A stretch of 6,775 nucleotides of DNA from Hyphomicrobiales bacterium (GTDB taxonomy: Bacteria > Pseudomonadota > Alphaproteobacteria > Rhizobiales > Aestuariivirgaceae): assembly GCA_023266715.1 (NCBI GenBank), contig JAHFPK010000152.1:1-6775 (forward strand), read 5' to 3'. Positions 1-5,896 of the stretch are shown here, piece after piece; the stretch's first letter is position 1; the number at the start of each line of letters is the position of its first letter. Both the position numbers and the translations under genes were made by a program. A model generated the notes under the pieces. It did no database searches. It was not told where the DNA came from and worked only from the letters and a program-made list of their open reading frames with translations.

Positions 1-750
1 GTCGAACTGGCAAACGCCGCGCAGAGCTTTGGTATAGGGCGTGACGTTGCCGAATTCAGGCCAAGTGGCGCAACCGAGGTGCGTCAGGCAGGACTTGCCT
101 TTGTGGACATGAAGAGCCGCATTGCGCGCCACGTGGAACAGCGCACTGCCATGTTGGCCGGTGTTTCCCATGATCTGCGCACCATTCTCACCCGCTTCAA
201 GCTAGAACTGGCTTTCCTAGGGGACGGTCCGAAAGTGCAGCCGCTCAAGGAAGACGTGGAAGAAATGCAGCTTATGCTTGAGGCGTATATGGCCTTTGTG
301 CGCGGCGATGGCGGCGAGAAGACCGAAGCGGTCAATCTGGCGCAAATATTCAGCTCGGTTGCTACTGCCGTAGGGCGCGGAAAATCCCATGTGGCGCTCG
401 ATGTTCAGGATGTGGAGGTCAACATAAAGCCCAATGCATTCCGGCGACTGATATCAAACCTGTTGAACAACGCCATTCGCTACGCGAGCAATGTAAAGGT
501 GAAGGGCGGGGTGGAAAACCGCTTGCTCACCATTTTTGTTGATGATGATGGACCAGGCATTCCAGCCAAAAACCGCGAGGATGCGTTCAGGCCCTTTGTG
601 CGCCTGGATCATGCGCGCAATCTGGATGAAACAGGAACCGGGCTGGGCCTGGCCATCGCCCTTGACATAGCCCATGCCCACGGCGGCGAAATCAAACTGG
701 CCGATAGTCCTGCCGGCGGCCTTCGCGCCGTTGTCCAGATACCGGTTTAA
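1..750 (+). CDS. EnvZ-type sensor histidine kinase, C-terminal part (5' end outside window)
   Basis: The frame is open from base 1, so the GTG at 79 is internal and the gene begins upstream of the window. The 249 visible codons cover the end of a HAMP linker (about residues 1-45 of the fragment), a dimerisation/phosphoacceptor domain with HDLRT (His57, codon 169-171), and a complete HATPase_c domain: N-box NLLNNAIRYA (153-162), G1 box DDDGPGI (181-187) and G2 box GTGLGLAIA (212-220). This is the order of an EnvZ/OmpR-family kinase. Such proteins are inner-membrane sensors that autophosphorylate and pass phosphate to a response regulator. The input domain and membrane segments are not in the window, and neither is a regulator, so the signal and partner cannot be named. 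The residue after HDLRT is Ile, where EnvZ has Pro. The gene ends in TAA at 748-750, overlapping the end of the convergent csaA. Confidence 0.93.
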   Translation, partial: VELANAAQSFGIGRDVAEFRPSGATEVRQAGLAFVDMKSRIARHVEQRTAMLAGVSHDLRTILTRFKLELAFLGDGPKVQPLKEDVEEMQLMLEAYMAFVRGDGGEKTEAVNLAQIFSSVATAVGRGKSHVALDVQDVEVNIKPNAFRRLISNLLNNAIRYASNVKVKGGVENRLLTIFVDDDGPGIPAKNREDAFRPFVRLDHARNLDETGTGLGLAIALDIAHAHGGEIKLADSPAGGLRAVVQIPV

Positions 751-1085
751 AACAGACGCCCGCCATTGGGTACGGATCTTTCGACGGCCACCAAGATGAC
801 GTCTCCACTGTCATCAGGAAAACCTAGGGTCAAAACCTCTGACATGAAGGGGCCGATCTGGCGAGGTGAAAAATTGACTACGGCGGCAACCTGACGTCCC
901 GCCAGAGTTTCCGGCGTGTAGTATTTTGCAAGTTGTGCAGAGGATTTCTTCATGCCGATCTCAGGCCCAAAATCAATGCGCAACTTGAAGGCCGGTTTGC
1001 GCGCCTCGGGAAAGGGCTCCACCGCGATGATGGTGCCAACGCGGATATCGACTTTTAAAAAATCATCGAAGGTTATTTGTGGCAT
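747..1085 (-). CDS. csaA: CsaA-type tRNA-binding domain protein (OB fold)
   Basis: A 112-residue protein, the usual length of CsaA (about 110 residues), which is a stand-alone homologue of the tRNA-binding OB domain found in methionyl- and phenylalanyl-tRNA synthetases. Family signatures are visible in order: FLKVDIRVGTI (9-19), RKPAFKLRIDFG (29-40), KKSSAQ (46-51), NFSPRQIGPFMSEVLTLG (71-88) and the C-terminal PNGGRLF (106-112). The family forms dimers and binds tRNA; a chaperone or secretion-related role has also been proposed for the Bacillus protein. Its ATG directly follows the proC stop codon (TAG at 1088-1086, ATG at 1085-1083) and only a weak ribosome site is seen, so translation is probably coupled to proC. 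It is the last gene of the leftward unit. Its stop overlaps the stop of the convergent kinase gene, and no hairpin terminator is visible between them. Confidence 0.93.
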   Translation of the reverse strand: MPQITFDDFLKVDIRVGTIIAVEPFPEARKPAFKLRIDFGPEIGMKKSSAQLAKYYTPETLAGRQVAAVVNFSPRQIGPFMSEVLTLGFPDDSGDVILVAVERSVPNGGRLF

Positions 1086-1907
1086 CTAACTTGCCAATTC
1101 TTTCGAACGCTTGGCTGCTGCCTTCACCGCTTTTTCAAAAAGTGGCCCCAAGCCATCTTCAGCCATGAGAATTTGCAAGGCTGCGTGAGTGGTGCCCTTT
1201 GGCGAGGTGACATTCTGGCGAAGGGTTGCCGCATCAATTCCGCTCGCGCGCATCAATTCACCGGAGCCTGCCACGGTGGCGCGGGCTAGTTGATTGGCGA
1301 GCGCCGGAGGCAGACCAAGTTTTTCGGCCGCCGCCGCGAGGCATTCGGTCATATAAAATACGTAAGCCGGGCCTGAACCCGAAACCGCCGTGACACAGTC
1401 AATTAGTTCTTCGCGGTCCACGGTTACAACCTCGCCAATTGCCGAAAGAAGTTCGGTCGCCAGTTGTAATTGCTTCGCCGAAACATTGGGATTAGCTGAC
1501 ATAGCGGTAATGCCACGGCCAATGCTGGCGGGTGTGTTTGGAATGGTGCGAATGATGGCTGCCGTCTTTCCAAAATGGCGCTCAAATGATGCAATAGTTT
1601 TTCCGGCGGCCACGGACAGGATAAGCGGCTTTGCAGCGCCGAGCCCGATAATTGTCGGAAGAACCTCTTCCATCATCTGCGGCTTCACCGCGATCGAAAC
1701 AACTTCGGCATTTCCAATCCCGGCAACGGCGGGATTAAGCGACACCTTGTGTTTGGAGAGCAAAGCCTTCATGTCATCGGAAACAAAAGGGTCAAGCACC
1801 ACAATTTTTTTCGGATCAACGCCGGATTTGAGCCAGCCTTCGAGCATGGCGCCTCCCATCTTGCCTGCGCCCACAAGCACCAGGCTTCCGGTCAGCGCAA
1901 CGTTCAT
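1086..1907 (-). CDS. proC: Pyrroline-5-carboxylate reductase
   Basis: Catalyses the last step of proline synthesis in the cytoplasm: NAD(P)H-dependent reduction of 1-pyrroline-5-carboxylate to L-proline. The 273-residue length is normal for the family. An N-terminal Rossmann fold carries the dinucleotide loop VGAGKMGGAM (12-21) and AVKPQ (73-77). The middle has RTIPNTP (120-126). The all-helical dimerisation domain carries the family signature AVSGSGPAYVF (174-184) followed by NVTSPKGTTHAAL (232-244), which lines the substrate site; many relatives have PGGTT where this one has PKGTT. The ATG (1907-1905) shares an ATGA overlap with the stop of the upstream YbjN-type gene, and the stop abuts the csaA start, so it sits in the middle of a tightly packed operon. 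The purine-rich stretch GGGTGAGG just before the ATG lies inside the upstream coding sequence. Confidence 0.97.
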   Translation of the reverse strand: MNVALTGSLVLVGAGKMGGAMLEGWLKSGVDPKKIVVLDPFVSDDMKALLSKHKVSLNPAVAGIGNAEVVSIAVKPQMMEEVLPTIIGLGAAKPLILSVAAGKTIASFERHFGKTAAIIRTIPNTPASIGRGITAMSANPNVSAKQLQLATELLSAIGEVVTVDREELIDCVTAVSGSGPAYVFYMTECLAAAAEKLGLPPALANQLARATVAGSGELMRASGIDAATLRQNVTSPKGTTHAALQILMAEDGLGPLFEKAVKAAAKRSKELAS

Positions 1908-2404
1908 GCCTCACCCATGGTTTCGAGGAGGCTGCTTTCGAGGGCAGCGTTTGCCGATTTTCCTGCCCAACAGACATATTGAACTGCGGGGTAATAGCGC
2001 TCGCAGGATTCGACGCCTAAGCGAATAAGGGTTTCGCATTGCGCATCATTGGCCACGGCACCGCCAGAGAGCACAAGGTTGTTGCGAAACACGATGCTGC
2101 CATCACCATGCCACATGTCGAAGTGGCCATGAAAGAGTTGTCCATTGATGAGGGTGAGCAAACGGCCGACTTCGTCCTTGCGGGCCTGCGGCACTTTCAT
2201 ATCATAGGTGCAGGCAACCAGCAGCGACTCCAGATCGTCGCGCCAGTTCATGGACACGTAGAGATCACTCCAGCCCCCTGTCATCACCATGGTCACTTCG
2301 CAGTCATTGGTGCGGTCGAGGGACCAGTCACGGCGCTCCGCCAGACGCTCGATGAGATCAAGCGGGTTGGTGGTATCGCTCACGTATGACTGCAATGCAC
2401 TCAT
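1904..2404 (-). CDS. YbjN domain-containing protein
   Basis: A 166-residue protein of the YbjN (putative sensory transduction regulator) family, as judged by the layout and motifs such as NPLDLIERLAERRDWS (13-28), GGWSDLYVSMNWRDDLESL (43-61), VACTYDMKVP (63-72), LLTLINGQLFHGHFDMW (82-98) and the terminal ETMGEA. The fold resembles a secretion-chaperone-like alpha/beta domain. The biochemical role is unknown; E. coli YbjN has been linked to motility and stress phenotypes. The ATG at 2404-2402 is chosen because it follows a GAGG ribosome site at 7 bases and gives the N-terminus expected for the family (MSALQSY then NPLDLIERLA). A longer reading from GTG at 2512 adds 36 residues with no family character. 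The 3' end overlaps the proC start by four bases (ATGA), so the two are probably translationally coupled. Confidence 0.88.
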   Translation of the reverse strand: MSALQSYVSDTTNPLDLIERLAERRDWSLDRTNDCEVTMVMTGGWSDLYVSMNWRDDLESLLVACTYDMKVPQARKDEVGRLLTLINGQLFHGHFDMWHGDGSIVFRNNLVLSGGAVANDAQCETLIRLGVESCERYYPAVQYVCWAGKSANAALESSLLETMGEA

Positions 2405-2493
2405 TGACCCATCCTCAGTGCCTGACGAATCACATCCAGGCAATTCGAGGAAAATGCCCCGGCAAGTGAGTCGCCACAAGCGCGCAGGGGCAC
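2401..2493 (-). CDS. Possible 30-codon upstream ORF between ubiK and the YbjN gene
   Basis: On the minus strand a GTG at 2493-2491, directly preceded by an in-frame TAA, opens a 30-codon frame reading MPLRACGDSLAG... and ending ...QALRMGQ. Its TGA (2403-2401) overlaps the ATG of the YbjN-type gene as ATGA, the same junction seen between the YbjN gene and proC. A strong GGAGGAA purine box (2510-2504) lies upstream, but the space from GGAGG to the GTG is about 12 bases, longer than ideal. The peptide matches no family I know, has no membrane segment and has two cysteines. It could be a leader peptide coupling translation, or chance in a 114-base gap; the gap is also open in the longer YbjN frame. 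Low confidence as a real gene. Confidence 0.18.
   Translation of the reverse strand: MPLRACGDSLAGAFSSNCLDVIRQALRMGQ
2405..2415 (-). promoter_or_regulatory. Ribosome binding site deciding the YbjN-gene start
   Basis: Read on the minus strand, GAGG (2415-2412) stands 7 bases before the ATG at 2404-2402. This is the reason for choosing that start over the GTG at 2512, which has no Shine-Dalgarno-like sequence upstream. Confidence 0.6.
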
Positions 2494-2518
2494 TTATGGC
2501 TGATTCCTCCACATGAAA

Positions 2519-2782
2519 TTAAGCCGCGGAAGAAGGCCCGGTCTTCGCTTCAAGCTCGGCAAGGCGCTTGGACAGCACTTCATTTTCCTCGCGAGCCTTT
2601 TGGGCCATGTCGCGCACCACGTCCAATTCCTCGCGTTTCACCAGTTCGAGGTTATTCAAAACCCGCTCAACCTGGGCCTGAACCAGTGTATCAACCTCCT
2701 TGCGCAAGCCTTGCGCCGCACCCGTGGCATTGGTCATCAGCTTGGCTAACTCGTCAAAAAAGCGGGACGATGTGGTGGTCAT
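2519..2782 (-). CDS. ubiK: UbiK-family accessory factor (BMFP / YqiC family)
   Basis: A small 87-residue protein with the layout of the UbiK/YqiC/BMFP family. The N-terminal half is an amphipathic region (FFDELAKLMTNATGAAQGL, 8-26) and the C-terminal half a trimeric coiled coil with heptad-like charged and hydrophobic repeats (REELDVVRDMAQKAREENEV, about 50-69, then LSKRLAELEAK, 70-80). UbiK in enterobacteria helps oxygen-dependent ubiquinone synthesis by acting with lipid-binding UbiJ; the Brucella member was described as a membrane fusogenic protein. It would act at the cytoplasmic face of the inner membrane. The ATG at 2782-2780 follows AGAGGA (2797-2792) at 9 bases. It heads the leftward gene set, with a 114-base gap before the YbjN-type gene. 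Family assignment is firm; transfer of the ubiquinone role to this organism is inference. Confidence 0.88.
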   Translation of the reverse strand: MTTTSSRFFDELAKLMTNATGAAQGLRKEVDTLVQAQVERVLNNLELVKREELDVVRDMAQKAREENEVLSKRLAELEAKTGPSSAA

Positions 2783-2809
2783 GGGCTCTGTTCCTCTTCT
2801 TGTCCCCGT

Positions 2810-2838
2810 TAGCTATGAATTTACCATGGGAATTTCAA
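2810..2838 (-). promoter_or_regulatory. Candidate promoter upstream of ubiK
   Basis: On the minus strand CTTGAAA (TTGAAA at 2838-2833) resembles the alphaproteobacterial -35 box CTTGAC. Seventeen bases further is TAGCTA (2815-2810), a poor -10 match that agrees with TATAAT in only the first two positions. The pair would place a transcription start about 20 bases before the ubiK ATG. The -35 is suggestive and the -10 is weak. Confidence 0.3.
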
Positions 2839-2890
2839 GAGCCGTAGTGCCACGGGGTTAAGCAGCTGTCATAGAATTGGGCTCGCGGCT

Positions 2891-4876
2891 TCAAGGGCTG
2901 AAACTGTAGGGCGACGTCACCTTTTGCGGCGTTGAAGTGTGCAGGTTTTTCATCTTGCGTTCGCAGAACTGCGAAGTGGGATCGCCGCCGGGGCAATGGA
3001 GCACTCCCGTGACATCAACTGATATCGTCGGGTCTTTCTTAAACAGCACGTCGCTGTACCAGTTTTCTAAGTCCTCATCGAAGCGTTGCTTGCTCGTCAG
3101 TAACGGCGCGCTGAAGGGCCCGCCGGGCAGGATGGGCTCGCCCACGCCAACAAGCGTCAGTTGCTCGCCGCGCCGCATGGCGATGTTCCAGTTTCCGCCG
3201 CGATAGACGGGACTGGCGCCAGCCTTGATCACAACACTCGGTTCATCCCTGTTGCCGGCATTCACCACCGTCACCTTGAACACGGGATGAAAGCTCTCGT
3301 GCGAGCAGAGTTTGCCCTCGCTGCTTGCCGCATTTTGCCGCTGCATTTCATTGGCCGCAGCCAAAATGGCATCACGCGAGCGCTTCTCGATTTCCTGCTC
3401 AAGGCGGTCGTGCAATTCCTCTTCGGTCATATTGGCCGCAGTCTCAATCGTGAGATCAGCCGCCAGATTGCCCACATTGCCGGCAAGATCGGCAGCCGGA
3501 ATCTGCGTCATGGCGGCCTTCGCCATTTCCTTGGCAAGGCCATCGACGCCCTCCTTCATCAACTGGTCAAGATTGGGAATGTCGGGCGGGATTCCCATGC
3601 TCGCCATGGCCGCATCAAGGGCAAAGACAAATACGTCCTTGGGGATGAGATCGAAGGTCAGGATGCTGGCCAGTTCGATGACTTGGTCCTTCGCCCACTG
3701 ATAGGCATCGCTCGCCCAGTTCCACGCGCCGGAAAAGAAATCGCCGATTTCCTCGAGAATGTCTTTCTCTTCGCCATAGATTTCTTCCCAGGTCTTGCAG
3801 CCCGGTGGCCAGCGCTCCACCGACTTGAACGGCTCGACCTCCAGTTTTACCAGGCGAATATCGGGCGCACTGCCCGGCACTTCGCTCATGGCGTAAATTT
3901 TGTAGGGCTCCTGCGGCGGCAGCTTCAGGCCGTAGAAGGCGCGCATCACGTTGGAGGGCTGGCCAACGATCTGCCCCTTACCGGCAACCGGCAGAACCCG
4001 GATATGGAAAATCGCCTCGGTAGCGGCTGCTGGCAATTTCTTGGTCGCATCTGCCGCGCTGAACGAGAACCAGCCCTGCGGATAAGCGGTCTGTCCTGAC
4101 AACACAAGGCCGGGCGGTGTCACGTCCATGGCACTGCTATTCTTGAAGGCGGGAAACGGCAGGTAGCTCACCTGCCAGAGGCCGGCTTCGGCATGGGGCA
4201 CAGCCGAAGCGCTGAAGGTGAGATCAACGTTTGGCGCGGTGTCGCTGACCTCCATATCGTTCGTAGTCGAGATCGAGCAATCGCCACTTGCGCATTTATA
4301 GAGCGTAGCACCGGCGGGATAGGCATTGAGGACCCGCAGCGTATTGATCCAGGTAAGCCTGACGGTTTCAGGCTTGCGCGCCTTGAAACTGCTGAACTTG
4401 GTGAACTTGAAATTTGCTACCTTGCGCTTGACGTCGGCTTTCACTGTTTTCTTGATGATCTTGGGTGACTCGACAGCAGGCGCTGGTTTGTCTTTTACCT
4501 TCAGCGCACCGGGCAAAACTTTGATCTCAGGCTTGGCAGGAGTCGCTGCCACGCGGGCGCAGACAATAACCCGGAAGCCCGAGCAATTGGGCGCCCGGCA
4601 GAGCCTGCCATCGCCAAATACCAATGTCGGAATTCCGCGGGCCCCGACATTAGGCTCGATGCTCCAGCGCGTGGCTTTGTCGAAGCCCTTCTCCTTGCAA
4701 AAAAGCTCTGCCGCCGGGCCGCCGCAGGCAACACCCCAGTTGCGGCACCAGTCCAGCCGAAAATCCTTGATGACCGGAGCTACAAACGACTGGGAAGTTT
4801 CGACTGCCCCTGCGGGCGTCGGCCAGCCGCACAAGGCGATCAGCAGCGCCAACAGCGAAACGGTCCGGGCAGGCAT
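2891..4876 (-). CDS. Secreted cysteine-rich multidomain protein of unknown function
   Basis: A 661-residue exported protein. The ATG at 4876-4874 is chosen because it follows AAGGGG at 7 bases and opens directly into a signal peptide (MPARTVSLLALLIALCGW...), with a likely signal peptidase I site after AGA (24). Visible parts: (1) a six-Cys module, Cys44, 51, 60, 93, 98 and 106, with DWCRNWGVACGGPAAELFC and GDGRLCRAPNCSGFRVIVC; (2) a basic Lys/Pro-rich linker, about 110-165; (3) a beta-rich region, about 165-345, with a Cys195/Cys200 pair and a fibronectin-III-like end (FHIRVLPVAGKGQIVGQPSN, 290-309); (4) a helical segment, about 360-520, with Trp-rich GAWNWASDAYQW and the motif MGIPPDIPNLDQLMKEGVDG; (5) a C-terminal beta module, about 524-640, with Cys524, 628 and 638. 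Mature Cys count is even (12), suggesting disulfides in the periplasm or outside. I recall similar module combinations as uncharacterised secreted proteins in other bacteria. No catalytic motif is recognised, so no function is assigned. Confidence 0.85.
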   Translation of the reverse strand: MPARTVSLLALLIALCGWPTPAGAVETSQSFVAPVIKDFRLDWCRNWGVACGGPAAELFCKEKGFDKATRWSIEPNVGARGIPTLVFGDGRLCRAPNCSGFRVIVCARVAATPAKPEIKVLPGALKVKDKPAPAVESPKIIKKTVKADVKRKVANFKFTKFSSFKARKPETVRLTWINTLRVLNAYPAGATLYKCASGDCSISTTNDMEVSDTAPNVDLTFSASAVPHAEAGLWQVSYLPFPAFKNSSAMDVTPPGLVLSGQTAYPQGWFSFSAADATKKLPAAATEAIFHIRVLPVAGKGQIVGQPSNVMRAFYGLKLPPQEPYKIYAMSEVPGSAPDIRLVKLEVEPFKSVERWPPGCKTWEEIYGEEKDILEEIGDFFSGAWNWASDAYQWAKDQVIELASILTFDLIPKDVFVFALDAAMASMGIPPDIPNLDQLMKEGVDGLAKEMAKAAMTQIPAADLAGNVGNLAADLTIETAANMTEEELHDRLEQEIEKRSRDAILAAANEMQRQNAASSEGKLCSHESFHPVFKVTVVNAGNRDEPSVVIKAGASPVYRGGNWNIAMRRGEQLTLVGVGEPILPGGPFSAPLLTSKQRFDEDLENWYSDVLFKKDPTISVDVTGVLHCPGGDPTSQFCERKMKNLHTSTPQKVTSPYSFSP

Positions 4877-4889
4877 GACGCATCCCCTT
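4877..4889 (-). promoter_or_regulatory. Ribosome binding site deciding the start of the secreted protein
   Basis: On the minus strand AAGGGG (4889-4884) lies 7 bases before the ATG at 4876-4874. The frame stays open upstream to a TTG at 4936, but the ATG has the better ribosome site and puts the signal peptide at the very N-terminus. Confidence 0.65.
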
Positions 4890-4902
4890 CGCCCCCTCGT
4901 CT

Positions 4903-4943
4903 GCTTGATGGTAAACCTGTCTCTCTTCCTCTGCAAATCAAGC
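4903..4943. repeat. Inverted repeat in the divergent intergenic region
   Basis: GCTTGAT (4903-4909) is repeated as its exact reverse complement ATCAAGC (4937-4943), with 27 bases between the arms. It lies between the divergent starts of the secreted protein and the methyltransferase. Each arm contains CTTGAT, close to the alphaproteobacterial -35 box, on opposite strands. The 27-base spacer is too long for a typical single-dimer operator, so this may be a pair of facing promoter elements or chance. Confidence 0.35.
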
Positions 4944-5043
4944 TTTGGTCGAGCTTGTCGGTTGCGGAAGCCTTTGCTGAGGGATCAGGGGTCTACTTGA
5001 ATGTGAATGCGCCAAAGCGCAGTCTGGGCCGAAACTCGACTTT

Positions 5044-5049
5044 GGGGAG
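5044..5049 (+). promoter_or_regulatory. Ribosome binding site favouring the TTG start at 5060
   Basis: GGGGAG stands 10 bases before the TTG at 5060-5062. It supports a start that gives MSRANLDDVRKSF, close to the usual N-terminus of this methyltransferase family, rather than the earlier TTG at 4955 or GTG at 5003. Confidence 0.45.
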
Positions 5050-5059
5050 TGAGACCGCA

Positions 5060-5896
5060 TTGAGCCGAGCCAATCTGGACGACGTCCGAAAATCATTCGC
5101 CAAGGAGGTTGCACGGGTAAGCGGCTGGTCAGACCCGCGCCTCGAACATGCTTTTTATCGTGCGCATCGCGAGGCCTTTCTTCCTCCTGGGCCCTGGAAA
5201 GTGCTCGTGGAAGGGCGACTTGTCGAGACGCCGAATTCGGATGCCATTCACGTCTATCAGAATGCGGCCATCGCCCTTGATGCCAGGAAAGGCATCAACA
5301 ACGGTGAGCCGTATTTGCACGCCATGTGGATTGGCGCCGTGGCGCCGCAGCCTGGTGAAACCGTTACGCAAATTGGCTTGGGCATGGGTTACTACTCCGC
5401 CATCCTGTCGCTGCTCGTGTTGCCTGGCGGTCGGTTGATTGGTTTTGAGATTGACAGTGATTTGGCGGAGGTCGCGCGCCATAACCTCATGACCTTTGAA
5501 AACGTGTCGGTCGTAACCGGTGATGCAACTTCGCTTGAGTTGCCGCCCTCCAACTTGATCTACGTGAGTTCGGCGGTTGTCGCTCCGCCCGAACGCTGGC
5601 TGGCCGCACTCCGCCTTGGTGGGCGATTGATCTTCCCTTGGCGTCCTTCATTTGAGGTGGCGTTGGCGATGCTGGTGAAGCGGGTCACGGCGGGCTTTGA
5701 GGCGAGACCCCTGATGTCATGCTGGTTCATCCCTTGCGCCGGGGCATCGAGTCCTAAAATCAGTTCACTTGTTCCCAACAGCGCTGCGGCGCGGAGCATT
5801 CGCTCGCTTCACCTCAACAGTGCCCGGAGCCCCGATGAAAGTGCTATCGCAATTCATGAGCATCTTTGGTTCTCTAGTGCAGTGCTCCACGGTTAA
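5060..5896 (+). CDS. Protein-L-isoaspartate O-methyltransferase-like SAM-dependent methyltransferase
   Basis: With the TTG start at 5060 the protein has 278 residues. The frame is open further up, with TTG at 4955 (313 residues) and GTG at 5003 as other options. The N-terminal NLDDVRKSFAKEV (5-17) and HREAFLPPGPWKV (36-48) fit the isoaspartyl-methyltransferase (PCMT) group. A class I Rossmann fold follows: motif I TQIGLGMGYYSAIL (103-116), acidic end of strand 2 at GFEID (Glu130), TGDAT (153-157) and LRLGGRLIFPW (184-194). The C-terminus, with SCWFIPCAGAS (220-230) and ending EHLWFSSAVLHG, is an extension beyond the core fold that I associate with a PCMT-like subfamily in Rhizobiales. Canonical PCMTs have IGxGQTIS in the substrate loop; here the matching stretch is GINNGEP (78-84), so repair of isoaspartate is not assured and the substrate is unknown. 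It is transcribed divergently from the secreted protein gene. Confidence 0.85.
   Translation: MSRANLDDVRKSFAKEVARVSGWSDPRLEHAFYRAHREAFLPPGPWKVLVEGRLVETPNSDAIHVYQNAAIALDARKGINNGEPYLHAMWIGAVAPQPGETVTQIGLGMGYYSAILSLLVLPGGRLIGFEIDSDLAEVARHNLMTFENVSVVTGDATSLELPPSNLIYVSSAVVAPPERWLAALRLGGRLIFPWRPSFEVALAMLVKRVTAGFEARPLMSCWFIPCAGASSPKISSLVPNSAAARSIRSLHLNSARSPDESAIAIHEHLWFSSAVLHG

Noticed and set aside
2405..2512. N-terminal extension of the YbjN gene to GTG at 2512 (202 residues).
   Set aside because: No ribosome site precedes that GTG, the added 36 residues show no family character, and the ATG at 2404 has GAGG at 7 bases and fits the usual length of about 166 residues.
2839..2857. Hairpin CCGT / ACGG between the secreted protein gene and ubiK as a terminator.
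   Set aside because: The stem is only four or five pairs and no T-run follows on the minus strand.
3161..4099. Long plus-strand open frame (312 codons) opposite the secreted protein gene, and similar antisense frames elsewhere.
   Set aside because: It lies antisense to a gene with a signal peptide, a ribosome site and recognisable modules. The antisense product has no family motifs and fits a codon-bias shadow.
4826..4831. Cys16 in the signal region of the secreted protein (IALC) as a lipobox cysteine.
   Set aside because: The residue before Cys is Leu, where a lipobox needs Gly, Ala or Ser, and a better signal peptidase I site (AGA) follows at residues 22-24.
4877..4936. Upstream TTG start at 4936 for the secreted protein, with an Arg-rich N-terminus (TRGRRGCV) that could suggest a twin-arginine signal.
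   Set aside because: The arginines do not form the SRRxFLK pattern, and the ATG at 4876 has a good ribosome site and starts a normal Sec signal peptide.
4955..5059. TTG at 4955 or GTG at 5003 as start of the methyltransferase.
   Set aside because: The extra residues do not look like the family N-terminus, and TTG 5060 has GGGGAG at 10 bases. It remains possible, so the start is marked as uncertain.
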